The position numbers and the translations under genes are program-made. The notes beneath the pieces are model-generated. The model ran no database searches, was not told the DNA's origin, and saw only the letters and a list, made by a program, of their open reading frames with translations. DNA of 38,731 nucleotides from DASSNR01 sp036278935 (GTDB lineage: Bacteria > Gemmatimonadota > Gemmatimonadetes > Gemmatimonadales > Gemmatimonadaceae), in NCBI GenBank assembly GCA_036278935.1, contig DASUKA010000130.1, positions 1-38,731 of the forward strand, read 5' to 3'. Of the stretch, positions 15,961 to 23,927 are shown in pieces. Position 1 is the stretch's first letter. Every line of letters starts with the position of its first letter.

Positions 15961-17487
15961 ATGACTACCGTCGCCACCGTTCCCGTTTTCCCGCGCGCCC
16001 GCGCGCACGACCGGGTCTTCTACGGCGCCATGGCGGTGATCGTTGCCGCCATCGTCTTCGTGGGCTTCGCGCCCACCTTCTATCTCGCGCCGCAATTCCA
16101 TCGCGCAACGCCGTCGTCGCTGCGCGTGGTGCACGGGGTGATGTTCACCGCCTGGATCATACTCTTCATGGTGCAGACCGCGCTCATTGCGACGGGGCGT
16201 GTAGGCATCCACCGGCGTCTGGGCGTGGCCGGCGCGGTGCTGGCGGCAGGGATGGTGGTGATGGGGACGACGATGGCGATTGTCGCCGCGCGCGAGGGAC
16301 ACGCGCCGCCCGGCTTCACCCCGCTGGTCTTTCTCGTCGTCCCGATCTTCGACATGCTGCTGTTCGCCCCGCTGGTGGCGCTGGCCGTCTTCCTCCGGCG
16401 TCGGCCACAGGCGCACAAGCGGCTGATGCTGCTCGCGACCATCAGCCTGCTGGGCGCTCCGGCCGCGAGGCTGCCGGCCGGGTTTCATCTCCCTGGAATG
16501 CCCTTCGTGTACGTTTTCTGCGTCACGACCGCGCTCCTCCTGGCCGGCGTGCTGTACGATGCCGTGAGCCGCCGCAGGGTGCATCCGGCGTACGTCTGGG
16601 GCGGGCTCATCATTCTCGCGTCCACGCCCTTGCGCTTGACCATCGGTGGAACCCATGCGTGGCTCGTCATCGCGAGCCTGCTCACCGGCCAGCCGGTCGT
16701 GCCGCCCACGGCGACACGGCAGGCGGCGTTCGTCGCTCGTGCAGGCCCCAACGTGGTGAACGTCATCACGCGGGAGTTCGCCTTCAGCATGCCGGATACG
16801 ATTCCCGCCGGGCTCACCACGTTCCATCTGCGCAACGAAGGACGGCAGCCGCACCACCTCATGCTGTACCGCCTTGACCCGGGCAGGACGGTGGCCGACG
16901 CTGACGCCGCGCTCCGCGCCGGCGGCGCGCATCCGGCATGGATGCATGCGGCGGGCGGGCCCAACGCGGTGCCGCATGGCGGCGAATCAACCGCGACGCT
17001 GGTGCTCCAACCCGGCAGCTACATCGCCTTCTGCCACGTGAAGTCACCCGACAACCTGGTGCACTTCATGAAGGGGATGTTCAAGGGCATCACCGTGGTT
17101 CCATCATCGACCACGTCCGCGCCGCTCCCCGCCGCCGATCTCACCGTTACGCTGCGTGACTACACCTTCACCTTCTCACGCCCGCCAACGCGCGGACACC
17201 ATCGGATCGCGGTGACCAACGCCGGGACCCAGCGGCACGAGCTCATCCTCTCGCGTCTCCATGCCAGGAAGAGCTCCCGCGACTTCGTCAGATGGATGGA
17301 CACGCAGCAGGGGCCGCCGCCCGTGGACGCGTACGGCGGCGTCACGGACATCGCACCGGGCACAACGGTGGTGATCGACATGGACCTGGTGCCCGGACGG
17401 TACAGCATGGTATGCCGCGTGCGCGACGCCGGCGACAACCAACCGCATGACCGGCATGGGATGCTTGCCGAGTTCGAGGTCAGCTGA
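15961..17487 (+). CDS. Polytopic membrane protein fused to two cupredoxin-like domains
   Basis: The product is 508 residues from ATG 15961 (GGAG 6 nt upstream). Residues 1-250 contain about six or seven transmembrane helices with conserved-looking His and Arg residues at their ends (HGVMFTAWIILF, GIHRRLGVAGA, QAHKRLMLLAT), reminiscent of DUF2306-type membrane proteins. Residues 255-508 are a tandem cupredoxin clearly homologous to the protein at 13991-14887: shared AGLTTF, HPAWMHAAGG and FMKGM. Domain 1 keeps His, Cys (FCHV), His and Met (HFMKGM); domain 2 keeps Cys and a His but HFMHGM reads HDRHGM. The fusion would tether the copper domains to the outer face of the membrane. It may be an electron-transfer or copper-handling partner; function is unproven. 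Confidence 0.8.
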   Translation: MTTVATVPVFPRARAHDRVFYGAMAVIVAAIVFVGFAPTFYLAPQFHRATPSSLRVVHGVMFTAWIILFMVQTALIATGRVGIHRRLGVAGAVLAAGMVVMGTTMAIVAAREGHAPPGFTPLVFLVVPIFDMLLFAPLVALAVFLRRRPQAHKRLMLLATISLLGAPAARLPAGFHLPGMPFVYVFCVTTALLLAGVLYDAVSRRRVHPAYVWGGLIILASTPLRLTIGGTHAWLVIASLLTGQPVVPPTATRQAAFVARAGPNVVNVITREFAFSMPDTIPAGLTTFHLRNEGRQPHHLMLYRLDPGRTVADADAALRAGGAHPAWMHAAGGPNAVPHGGESTATLVLQPGSYIAFCHVKSPDNLVHFMKGMFKGITVVPSSTTSAPLPAADLTVTLRDYTFTFSRPPTRGHHRIAVTNAGTQRHELILSRLHARKSSRDFVRWMDTQQGPPPVDAYGGVTDIAPGTTVVIDMDLVPGRYSMVCRVRDAGDNQPHDRHGMLAEFEVS

Positions 17488-17494
17488 GACGTCA

Positions 17495-17531
17495 CACCGG
17501 CACGGCGCGGTTCGCGCCCGGCGTGCCGGTG
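17495..17531 (+). terminator. Strong GC hairpin after the cupredoxin operon
   Basis: CACCGGCACGGCGCG (17495-17509) pairs with CGCGCC (17513-17518) and GTGCCGGTG (17523-17531) with a CGGC bulge. It starts 7 bp after the last stop codon of the operon and is probably a terminator. Confidence 0.7.
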
Positions 17532-17548
17532 CCGAGCGATAATACTGT

Positions 17549-17675
17549 GTTGTCACTCCGAAGGAGTGCACGCGACCGAGGAATCCCGGCCGGCCGGTTG
17601 TCATTCTGAAGGAACGAAGCGAGTGAGGAATCTCCCCGCTCGGAGAGACGATTCCTCGCGTTCGCGGGGATCTTC
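17549..17675. repeat. Cluster of dispersed palindromic repeats (GTCAT..GAAGGA..GAGGAATC type)
   Basis: Unit 1 (17549-17588) reads TGTCACTCCGAAGGAGTG then GAGGAATC. Unit 2 (17598-17637) reads TGTCATTCTGAAGGAACG then GTGAGGAATCT. The end of a third unit lies inverted at about 17645-17675 (GATTCCTCGCGTTCGCGGGG). The cluster fills the space between two convergent genes. A related pair lies at about 31128-31210. It resembles the small dispersed intergenic repeats seen in many bacterial genomes; no coding content. Confidence 0.65.
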
Positions 17676-17678
17676 CCC

Positions 17679-18584
17679 TCAGTGCTGTGACAGCGACTGG
17701 TACACCATCCCCACGAATGCATCGGGGCTAATCGGTCCTTTCCCCCATTGCGCGTCCAAGCCGGCCGTCGGTTTGGCGGCGATCACCTGCGCCTGGGTCT
17801 TTCCCGCGTCGATGAGCCGCTGCACTGTATCGCGGACGGTGGTGAGCATGGTGGCATAGCTCTGGAGCACGCTCATGGAGGCGAGTGGTCCGCGCCCCGG
17901 CACGAAGCGGGTGCTCGCGGGAAAACGCTCGAACCCCTGCACCGTCTGGATCATACCCGCCAGCGCGCCACCGCGTGTGAGGTCGATGGTGGGATAGCCA
18001 TTGGCGGTGAAGGTGTTGCCCAGGTAGACGACGTTGTCCTTCTCGAAGTGCACGATGAGATCGGAATCGGTGTAGCCGGCGCGGTGGTGGATGGCGTGCA
18101 CCGCGTTGCCGCCCACATAGAGTTGCACGACCTCGGAGAATCCTATGTTCGGCAGCGCGTACGCGTCGCTCCTCGTGCGACGGAGTCGCTGCATGCGGGC
18201 ACGGAGAAGCTCATGCGCGAGTACCACCGCGCCGGTGCGTCCCCAGCCGCCATCCTCGTAGTCGAGCGCGCTGTCCGACGACGTGATCACCGCAAAGCGC
18301 ACCGGGCCAGCGTGCTGGCTCGTCACGAGCGCGCGGGCATTCTGCACGAGCGATGGCGCCGGCGGCCCGACCACCAGGGAGCTGTCCTTGCCCAGCAACA
18401 CGACCATGTTGCCCTGCGAGCTGGGCAGGATGAAGAGATGCTCGTTGATCTGCGCGGCCTGCGGAGCCGCCGCACTGGCCGGCTCCCGCGCGCAGGCCGC
18501 CACGAGAGTGCATGCGGCAAGGAGCGAGGCGATGAACTGCGCCGCGCGGTGGCGGCGAATACCGTGACGGAATCGAGAAGGCAT
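17679..18584 (-). CDS. Metallo-beta-lactamase-fold lipoprotein without metal ligands
   Basis: This 301-residue protein starts at ATG 18584, chosen because a signal peptide with lipobox LVAAC follows; no clear ribosome site. The body follows the metallo-beta-lactamase layout (INEHLFILPSSQGNMVVLLGKDSSLVVGPP, then AVHAIHHRAGYTDSDLIVHFEKDNVVYLGNTF, then VPGRGP). Each metal-binding motif is altered: the HxHxDH segment reads TSSDSALDYED (about 99-110), GHT reads GYT (about 170), GD reads GN (about 189) and GHG reads GRG (about 230). It is therefore probably a non-catalytic binding or scaffold protein. It is the last gene of a long minus-strand run and converges on the cupredoxin operon. The fold call is confident; the role is unknown. 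Confidence 0.78.
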   Translation of the reverse strand: MPSRFRHGIRRHRAAQFIASLLAACTLVAACAREPASAAAPQAAQINEHLFILPSSQGNMVVLLGKDSSLVVGPPAPSLVQNARALVTSQHAGPVRFAVITSSDSALDYEDGGWGRTGAVVLAHELLRARMQRLRRTRSDAYALPNIGFSEVVQLYVGGNAVHAIHHRAGYTDSDLIVHFEKDNVVYLGNTFTANGYPTIDLTRGGALAGMIQTVQGFERFPASTRFVPGRGPLASMSVLQSYATMLTTVRDTVQRLIDAGKTQAQVIAAKPTAGLDAQWGKGPISPDAFVGMVYQSLSQH

Positions 18585-18724
18585 GTGGAACGGGGTGGCA
18601 TGAGTTCGGCGCGTGGCATTCGCCGCCGCGTCGGGCGGGCGGCGTTCACTGGGGCGCACGGAAGCTCGCGCGCGCTCGCCGGGAGTGCAAGCGTGCACGC
18701 GACGAGCCGCCCTCTGGGCCTCCC

Positions 18725-20689
18725 TCACCCCCGCCGCGGCACGCTCGCGCGATAGATTCCGTACACCAGCACGAGCAACAACAACACGCCCGGCCACATC
18801 AGATCCCGCACGCCGGCGAACGCCATCACGTCGGCGCGCCCCGAGATCACGATCGGCACCGCCATCCCGATGCCCACCAGCGCCTCGCCCGTGATGAGCC
18901 CGGAGGAGATGAGCAGGCCCCGCTGCTCGATCTCCTTCCTCGCGCGTTCCGCCTTCTCGCCGCTCCCCCACTCGCGGCGCCGCTGCGCGCGCTGCACGAA
19001 CCAGGCGATCAGCCCGCCGAGAAAGATCGGCACCGTGAGCTCGAGTGGCAGATAGAGCCCGATGGCCGCCGCCAGCACCGGGATCCGGAACCCACTGCGC
19101 CGCTTCTCGAGCTGGAGATCACAGGCGATGACCACCACCGCGAACACCATTCCGAGCACGACCATCGTCCATGGCAGCCCGCCCCGAAATACTCCCTCGG
19201 CCACCGACTGCATGAGCGTCGCCTGCGGCGCGGTGAGCGATTGCGGATGCGCCGGCGTCACGGGGCCGATGCCATATGCGTTGAGCAGCAGGTTGAGCAC
19301 CGGCGCCATGACCAGCGCCGAGACCAGCGTGCCAACGATGAGCATCACCTGCTGCTTCCACGGCGTGGCGCCCACCAGATAGCCGGTCTTGAGGTCGTGC
19401 AGGTTGTCGCCGGCGATGGCCGCGGCACACGCAACCACTGCCGCGATCAGAATGGCCGCCGCCGCCCCGTGCCCGCCCACCTGGCCGAACAGCCCGAGGA
19501 TGACCAGCGCGGAGAAGAGCAGCGTGGCGATCGTCACGCCGGACACCGGGTTGTTCGACGAGCCCACCAGCCCGGTCATGTAGCCGGACACAGCGGAGAA
19601 GAGAAAGCCGGCCACCACCATGATGACGGCCATCGACAGGCTCACCGGGATGCTGCCGATGAGAAAGTGATACAGGAAGTAGAGCGGGATGATGGACAGC
19701 AGCATCGCCGCCATGACCCATTGCATGGGCATGTCCGCATCGAGGCGATCACGCGCCGTCCCCTCCTTCATGCGGCGATAGGCGGCGAGCCCGGACGTCA
19801 CTCCGGAGAGCACGCTGCCCCGCATCCGCACCAGCGCCCACAGCCCGCCCACCACCATGGCACCCACGCCCAGAAAGCGGGCCTGCGTGGACCAGAGCTG
19901 GCTGGCGAAGTCGGTGGCCGACACCCCCGCGGGCGCGCCATGCACCCGGACGAGAATCGGGATGGCCACGTACCAGTTCACCGCGCCGCCCAGAAAGATC
20001 ACCGTCGCGATGTTGAGCCCCACGATGTAGCCCACACCGAGCAGCGCCGGCGACAGGTTCGACCCGATGTACGCGATGGTCCGACGCCCGAACAGATACG
20101 TTGCGCCCTCGGCGGTGCCCGCGATGAGACGGAGCCCGGTCTGCGAGAACTTGAACGCCGCGGCGGCGACCGCGGCCCAGGCGATGAACTTGACGCCCGC
20201 GCCTCCCTTGTCGCCCGTCTCCAGTACTTCCGCGCAGGCCACCCCTTCCGGAAACTGCAATGGCTGCTCAACGATCAGCGCCCGCCGGAGCGGAACGGTG
20301 AACAGCACCCCGAGCACGCCGCCGAACGCGGCGATCAGAAAGGTCTGCCAGTAGTCGAAGTGCGCCCACCGGCCGAGCAGTACGAGCGCGGGCAGGGTGA
20401 AGATCACCCCCGCCGCCAGACTCTCCCCCGCCGAGGCGCACGTCTGGACGATGTTGTTCTCCAGGATGTTCGACTGGCGGAAGAGGCGCAGCACGCCCAT
20501 CGAGATGACCGCGGCCGGGATGGACGCCGACACGGTCATCCCGGCGAAAAGGCCGAGATAGGCGTTCGCTCCGGCCAGGATCACCGCCAGGATGACGCCC
20601 AGCACCACGGCCTTGATGGTGATCTCGGCCAGGTGTTCGGATGCGGGGACGTACGCGCGGCGCTGGGTCGGCGCTGGTGCAACCGTCAT
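18725..20689 (-). CDS. OPT-family oligopeptide transporter
   Basis: The product is 654 residues from ATG 20689 (GGAGGAG 6-7 nt upstream). It is almost entirely hydrophobic with about fifteen transmembrane helices. The N-terminal GANAYLGLFAGMTVSASIPAAVISMGVLRLF followed by SNILENNIVQTCASAGESLAAGVIFTLPAL is typical of bacterial OPT proteins, as are GYMTGLVGSSNNPVSG and AGDNLHDLKTGYLVGATPWKQQ. OPT proteins move small peptides or metal chelates driven by protons. The gene lies 58 bp after the ClC gene and may be cotranscribed with rsgA and clc. A metallo-beta-lactamase-like lipoprotein gene follows 140 bp downstream. Substrate is not predictable. Confidence 0.93.
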   Translation of the reverse strand: MTVAPAPTQRRAYVPASEHLAEITIKAVVLGVILAVILAGANAYLGLFAGMTVSASIPAAVISMGVLRLFRQSNILENNIVQTCASAGESLAAGVIFTLPALVLLGRWAHFDYWQTFLIAAFGGVLGVLFTVPLRRALIVEQPLQFPEGVACAEVLETGDKGGAGVKFIAWAAVAAAAFKFSQTGLRLIAGTAEGATYLFGRRTIAYIGSNLSPALLGVGYIVGLNIATVIFLGGAVNWYVAIPILVRVHGAPAGVSATDFASQLWSTQARFLGVGAMVVGGLWALVRMRGSVLSGVTSGLAAYRRMKEGTARDRLDADMPMQWVMAAMLLSIIPLYFLYHFLIGSIPVSLSMAVIMVVAGFLFSAVSGYMTGLVGSSNNPVSGVTIATLLFSALVILGLFGQVGGHGAAAAILIAAVVACAAAIAGDNLHDLKTGYLVGATPWKQQVMLIVGTLVSALVMAPVLNLLLNAYGIGPVTPAHPQSLTAPQATLMQSVAEGVFRGGLPWTMVVLGMVFAVVVIACDLQLEKRRSGFRIPVLAAAIGLYLPLELTVPIFLGGLIAWFVQRAQRRREWGSGEKAERARKEIEQRGLLISSGLITGEALVGIGMAVPIVISGRADVMAFAGVRDLMWPGVLLLLVLVYGIYRASVPRRG

Positions 20690-20747
20690 GGAAGCTCCTC
20701 CGGGCGGAGATGGTGGGGAGTATGGGGCGCGGTCGCGGCCGCGGCAA

Positions 20748-22562
20748 CTACACCTCGTGCACCAGCTCCCGCTCGTACGCCGCCAGCACATCGGCCCGGC
20801 TCAATACCCCGACCAGCTTCGGCTGTGCCTCGCGTTCCACGACCGGGATCGCATCGATGGCGCGCGAGTTCATCTTCCGCAGCGCATCGCGCAGCGAATC
20901 GCGTGGGGTGACGACCTCCGTGGGCGCGGCCAGATCGGCCGCGACAAGAATGCTGGCCAGGTCGCCGCGGTCGAGCATCGCATGGCGCAGGTCATCATAG
21001 GTGATGACCCCCGCCAGCAGGTGGTCCTCATCCAGCACGGGGAGCGTGGTCTGCCTGGTCTGTGCCGCGGCGGCGAGCACCTCCTCGAGCGATGCATCGG
21101 GGAGCACGCTGATCGCGTTCGGATTCAGCGCGTCGCGCACCTCGATGCGCTCCATGAGCGCCCGGTCGGCGCCGTGCGCGAGATGCTCGCCGCGCCGCTC
21201 CAGCCATCCATCGTACAGGCCGTATGGCGCGAAGCGTCGCGCCGTGGCGTACGCGAGCACGGCCACGATCATGATCGGGATGACGAGTCCGTAGTCGTTC
21301 GTCATCTCGAACACCATGAAGATCGCCGTGAGCGGCGCGCGCGTGGCGCCCGCCACCAGTCCCGCCATCCCGACCAGTCCCCACGCCTCGGCGTGCAGAC
21401 CGAAGTGCGGCAGCAGAATGACGGCCAGGCGGCCGAGCCCGCCGCCCAACGCTGCGCCAATGAAGAGCGTGGGCGTGAAGACGCCGCCGGAGCCACCGAA
21501 GCTCAGCGTCACCGACGTCGCGAACGTTTTGGCGAGCGCGATGCCGAGCAGCAGGAACCAAGCGATGCCGCCGAAGATCGCCGTGGGGATGGCGAGATGC
21601 CCGTCCCCGATGAGGAGCCCGCCCGACGAGAGCACGGCCAGCCCCACGGCGAGTCCGCCCAGCACGGGGCGCAGCCAGGTGGGACCGGGGAGGCGCAGCG
21701 CGTAGTCGTCCGCCGCGAAGAACATGCGCGTATAGAACGCGGACCAGAGCCCGCACAGAATGCCGAGGATGGGATAGAGCAGCACCATCGCCAGCGGCCG
21801 CACCGCGCCGTAGGGCGGAATGTGAAAGGCGGGGTGATTTCCCAGGAAGGGACGCACGGTGAGCGCACCGACCACGCTGGCGATGACCACCGGGCTGAAG
21901 GCGCCCACGGAGAAGGCGCCGAGCACTTCTTCGAGCGCGAAGAACGCGCCGGCGAACGGCGCGTTGAAGGCGGCGGCGATGCCCGCGGCCGCGCCGCACC
22001 CGACGAGGATCTTCACGCGGCGCGGCCGGAACCGGAAGGCCCGCCCCAACTCGGAGCCCACGGTGGAACCGAGCACCGCGGTAGGCCCTTCGCTGCCGGC
22101 TGAGCCGCCGGAGCCGAGCGTGATAGCGGCGGAGATGGTACGGATGAGCACCGGGCGCCAGGGAACGCGCCCGCCTCGTTTGGCCACGGCCAGCTGCACA
22201 TCGGCCACGTTCTGCCCGGGCGGGATGCGAAAGCGGCGGACGAGCGCCCACGCCGCCCAGAGTCCGCCGGCGGTGAGCAGCGGCCGGTAGAAGGCGTGCT
22301 GCACGACCCCGAGCTTGGCGCCGAGCCAGGTGATGAAGACGAAGTAGGCGAGGTCGATGAGATGATAGAAGACGACGACGCCCAGACCGCCAACCACGCC
22401 AATGACGGCGCCGAACACCATGAGGACGGCGCCTTCATCCCAGTCCCGCGCCTCGATCCAGCGAAGGATCTTCGCCCACGGCTCGCTGAGATGCGCGATC
22501 ACCGCGGCCGAGCGCCGCGCCGTGTCGCGCGCCACGAGCGACGCGGCTGTCTTACCTACCAC
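20748..22562 (-). CDS. ClC-family chloride channel/antiporter with two CBS domains
   Basis: This is a 604-residue inner-membrane protein starting at GTG 22562. The ClC core shows GSGGSAGSEGP (about 146-156; the Glu is the gating glutamate), a GGSGGVFTPTLFIGAALGG selectivity motif, and about ten or more helices over the first 450 residues. Two CBS domains follow (about 465-525 and 530-595; NAISVLPDASLEEVLAA, then VVTPRDSLRDALRKM), which usually bind adenine nucleotides. The start GTG overlaps the rsgA stop (GTGGTAG), implying translational coupling. It may act in chloride/proton exchange, pH or osmotic balance; whether channel or exchanger cannot be fixed here. Confidence 0.93.
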   Translation of the reverse strand: MVGKTAASLVARDTARRSAAVIAHLSEPWAKILRWIEARDWDEGAVLMVFGAVIGVVGGLGVVVFYHLIDLAYFVFITWLGAKLGVVQHAFYRPLLTAGGLWAAWALVRRFRIPPGQNVADVQLAVAKRGGRVPWRPVLIRTISAAITLGSGGSAGSEGPTAVLGSTVGSELGRAFRFRPRRVKILVGCGAAAGIAAAFNAPFAGAFFALEEVLGAFSVGAFSPVVIASVVGALTVRPFLGNHPAFHIPPYGAVRPLAMVLLYPILGILCGLWSAFYTRMFFAADDYALRLPGPTWLRPVLGGLAVGLAVLSSGGLLIGDGHLAIPTAIFGGIAWFLLLGIALAKTFATSVTLSFGGSGGVFTPTLFIGAALGGGLGRLAVILLPHFGLHAEAWGLVGMAGLVAGATRAPLTAIFMVFEMTNDYGLVIPIMIVAVLAYATARRFAPYGLYDGWLERRGEHLAHGADRALMERIEVRDALNPNAISVLPDASLEEVLAAAAQTRQTTLPVLDEDHLLAGVITYDDLRHAMLDRGDLASILVAADLAAPTEVVTPRDSLRDALRKMNSRAIDAIPVVEREAQPKLVGVLSRADVLAAYERELVHEV

Positions 22563-23479
22563 ACGCGTTCTGTCCGGTCGAGTTCATGCAGGAGCATAAT
22601 ATAGCTGTCGTAGCGCTCGCGGCTCACGTCGCCCCGCTCCACAGCCGCACGGACCGCGCACCCCGGCTCAGTGCGATGCCGGCAATCGGCGAAGCGGCAC
22701 TCCTCGACATACCCACGGAACTCGGGAAAGCAGCGGTCCAGCGTCCCCGGCGCGATCCCCCACATGCCGACCTCGCGCAGCCCCGGCGTATCCATGGCGT
22801 ACGCGCCATCGCTCAGCGGATACATCGCGGCGCCAACGGTGGTGTGGCGCCCCTTGAGCACGGAGCGGCTGATCTCCCCCACGCGAAGGCCGAGCCCCGG
22901 ATACATCGCGTTCAGCAGCGACGACTTGCCCACGCCCGAGGGACCGGTGAACGTGGAGACCGACTGGCTGAGCATCTCTCGCAACGCCGAAAGCCCCTCG
23001 CCGCGAACGACGCTTGTGTAATGCACGGGATAGCCCGCCGCCTCGTACGCGGCAAAGCGCGCGCGCGTGGCCTCCGTGTCGGCCAGGTCCGTCTTGTTGA
23101 CCACGACCCGCGCGGGAATGTCGTTGGCCGCCGCGATGACGAGAAAGCGGTCCAGCATGCGCGGATGCGGCTCCGGCTCGGCGGCGGCGAACACCACGAC
23201 CACCTGGTCCACGTTGGCCGCCACCACGCGTTCGCCGTAGGCGCCGCCCGGCGTGCGGCGGATGAGCGCCGAGCGGCGCGGTAGGATCTCCACGATCGCC
23301 CACGCGCGATCGCGCGCGTCCCGCTCGATCCGGACCGCGTCGCCCACGGCCAGTCGAGCGCCGGCCTCCCGCTTGAGCCGGCCGGCAAGCGAGACCTCCA
23401 GCGTCTCGCCCAACTCGCTCTCGATGTGCCACACGCCGCCGGTGCCCCGAAGCACCAGGCCGCGCCGGGATTCGCTCAC
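22556..23479 (-). CDS. rsgA: RsgA, ribosome small-subunit-dependent GTPase (circularly permuted)
   Basis: The 307-residue GTPase begins at GTG 23479 (GGGGAG upstream). It acts in late maturation of the 30S subunit. An OB-fold N-terminus (about 1-75) is followed by a circularly permuted G domain: NKTD (about 126-129) comes before GPSGVGKSS (about 176-184), then GRHTT, and DTPG (about 228-231). The C-terminal zinc finger has the family pattern C-x4-C-x-H-x5-C (CRFADCRHRTEPGC). Length and motifs are complete. The last codons overlap the ClC start; the upstream neighbour is a small unknown gene 34 bp away. Confidence 0.96.
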   Translation of the reverse strand: MSESRRGLVLRGTGGVWHIESELGETLEVSLAGRLKREAGARLAVGDAVRIERDARDRAWAIVEILPRRSALIRRTPGGAYGERVVAANVDQVVVVFAAAEPEPHPRMLDRFLVIAAANDIPARVVVNKTDLADTEATRARFAAYEAAGYPVHYTSVVRGEGLSALREMLSQSVSTFTGPSGVGKSSLLNAMYPGLGLRVGEISRSVLKGRHTTVGAAMYPLSDGAYAMDTPGLREVGMWGIAPGTLDRCFPEFRGYVEECRFADCRHRTEPGCAVRAAVERGDVSRERYDSYIMLLHELDRTERVW

Positions 23480-23513
23480 TGCGTCAGACTCCCCGCGCGT
23501 CCGGAATTATGCG

Positions 23514-23924
23514 TCACGCATCGCGTTCGTCATCGGCATCCCGCATGGCCTCCCACCAGGGCCGGCTCTGCGTGCTGCCCGGCGGCGCGCCGCGCGAGCG
23601 AATGCATTCGTCCAGCAGCCGCTTCGCCTCGGCAAGCGGGAGCGCGCCGACCTGCTCGCGCACGGCGTGCTCACTCGTGCCGTACGCCAGGAAATCGGTT
23701 TCCAGGTGCCCCGTTACCGTCGGCATGCCGCGCGCCCACTGCACGAAGAGGAGATAGCCACCTATGGGATGCTCGGCGTCGCCCGTGGCATCGGCTTCGA
23801 CCTCCACGCTGTACGACAGGCCATCCACTCCTTCGAATGCCGCCGGGCGCGCGTGCACCGCGCGGTAGCCGCCCACCGTCGACTCATCGCCCTGCGAGTG
23901 ATCGGGGGGGAGGAAGCGTCCCAT
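23514..23924 (-). CDS. Small protein of unknown function
   Basis: The product is 136 residues. It begins 3 bp after the proline dehydrogenase stop and ends 34 bp before rsgA, so it belongs to the same transcription run. There is no signal peptide or transmembrane segment. The middle (SYSVEVEADATGDAEHPIGGYLLFVQWARGMPTVTGHLETDFLAYGTSEHAVREQVGALPL) alternates like a small alpha/beta domain, and the C-terminal part (EAKRLLDECIRSR) is helical and charged. I do not recognise the family. Codon use and overlap-like spacing support a real gene. Confidence 0.7.
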   Translation of the reverse strand: MGRFLPPDHSQGDESTVGGYRAVHARPAAFEGVDGLSYSVEVEADATGDAEHPIGGYLLFVQWARGMPTVTGHLETDFLAYGTSEHAVREQVGALPLAEAKRLLDECIRSRGAPPGSTQSRPWWEAMRDADDERDA

Positions 23925-23927
23925 CGC

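Noticed and set aside
19241..20911. A 556-codon plus-strand open frame opposite the OPT and ClC genes
   Set aside because: It is an antisense shadow of transmembrane genes, with low-complexity charged translation and no ribosome site.
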